5,648 nucleotides of DNA from Thermoplasmata archaeon (GTDB lineage Archaea > Thermoplasmatota > Thermoplasmata > Thermoplasmatales > Thermoplasmataceae). The DNA is taken from contig JAJZKL010000097.1 in NCBI GenBank assembly GCA_021804185.1, forward strand, positions 1 through 5,648, in the 5' to 3' direction. Both the position numbers and the translations under genes were made by a program. The notes under the pieces are model-generated. The model had not been told where the DNA came from, did not search any database, and was given only the letters and a program-made list of their open reading frames with translations. Below, piece by piece: positions 5,573 through 5,648 of the stretch. Positions within the stretch are counted from its first letter, which is position 1, and each line of letters starts with the position of its first letter.

Positions 5573-5648
5573 ACTTGACATTCTTGGAGTATCTCCACCT
5601 TTTCTACCATTGATTGAAGGTACCCCGGGTGCATACATATACAGTGAA
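5573..5648. repeat. Right-edge arm of 76-bp perfect inverted repeat (displaced copy)
   Basis: The last 76 bases of the window repeat 4532-4607 in reverse orientation without a mismatch. Read in the binding-protein frame they give SLYMYAPGVPSINGRKGGD and following residues, an antisense translation of the internal segment with no likeness to a signal peptide or binding-protein N-terminus. The frame stays open by chance. The arm ends exactly at the window edge and may continue beyond it. The arms are 965 bases apart. Confidence 0.97.

Noticed and set aside
5573..5638. ATG at 5638 as the true start of the binding protein
   Set aside because: This stretch is the inverted copy of 4532-4607. It lacks a signal peptide, and the translation is merely the antisense of an internal segment.

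Overview
The window looks archaeal, plausibly from the Thermoplasmata. It carries a large solute-binding protein anchored to the membrane at its C-terminus and full of N-glycosylation sequons. Its start regions resemble archaeal TATA boxes placed for leaderless or short-leader transcripts. The DNA is moderately AT-rich, with frequent AGA/AGG arginine codons. The lineage is an inference; no rRNA or other marker gene is present.

Layout, left to right. (1) The 3' end of a pyruvate phosphate dikinase gene (+, ~10-243). (2) A convergent glycerophosphodiester phosphodiesterase gene (-, 254-980), broken by one extra base in a seven-A run. (3) A 58-bp divergent promoter region (981-1038). (4) A complete FAD-dependent glycerol-3-phosphate dehydrogenase gene (+, 1039-2403). 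(5) A short convergent gap with a perfect 16-bp AT palindrome (2426-2441). (6) A very long family 5 (peptide/oligosaccharide type) solute-binding protein gene (-, from 2432 toward the right edge) with three Ig-like modules and a C-terminal transmembrane anchor. No gene-free stretch exceeds 300 bases, and I saw no tRNA, rRNA, CRISPR array or transposase.

Functionally, the divergent pair forms a short route: the phosphodiesterase releases glycerol 3-phosphate from glycerophosphodiesters, and the dehydrogenase oxidises it to dihydroxyacetone phosphate, which enters central metabolism. Pyruvate phosphate dikinase acts at the pyruvate/PEP node of the same network. The surface binding protein would capture peptides or sugars for an ABC importer. 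Together this suggests a scavenging heterotroph.

The most important structural observation is that both window ends are inverted duplications of internal sequence. Bases 5573-5648 are an exact 76-base reverse complement of 4532-4607. Bases 1-13 are an exact reverse complement of 824-836. Both junctions interrupt conserved coding sequence: the dikinase meets an in-frame TGA just upstream of its recognisable sequence, and the binding protein loses its N-terminus and signal peptide. Fold-back chimeras, such as those made by whole-genome amplification or created at contig ends, explain this best. A real invertible DNA element is possible but less likely. Gene starts at both edges should therefore not be trusted.
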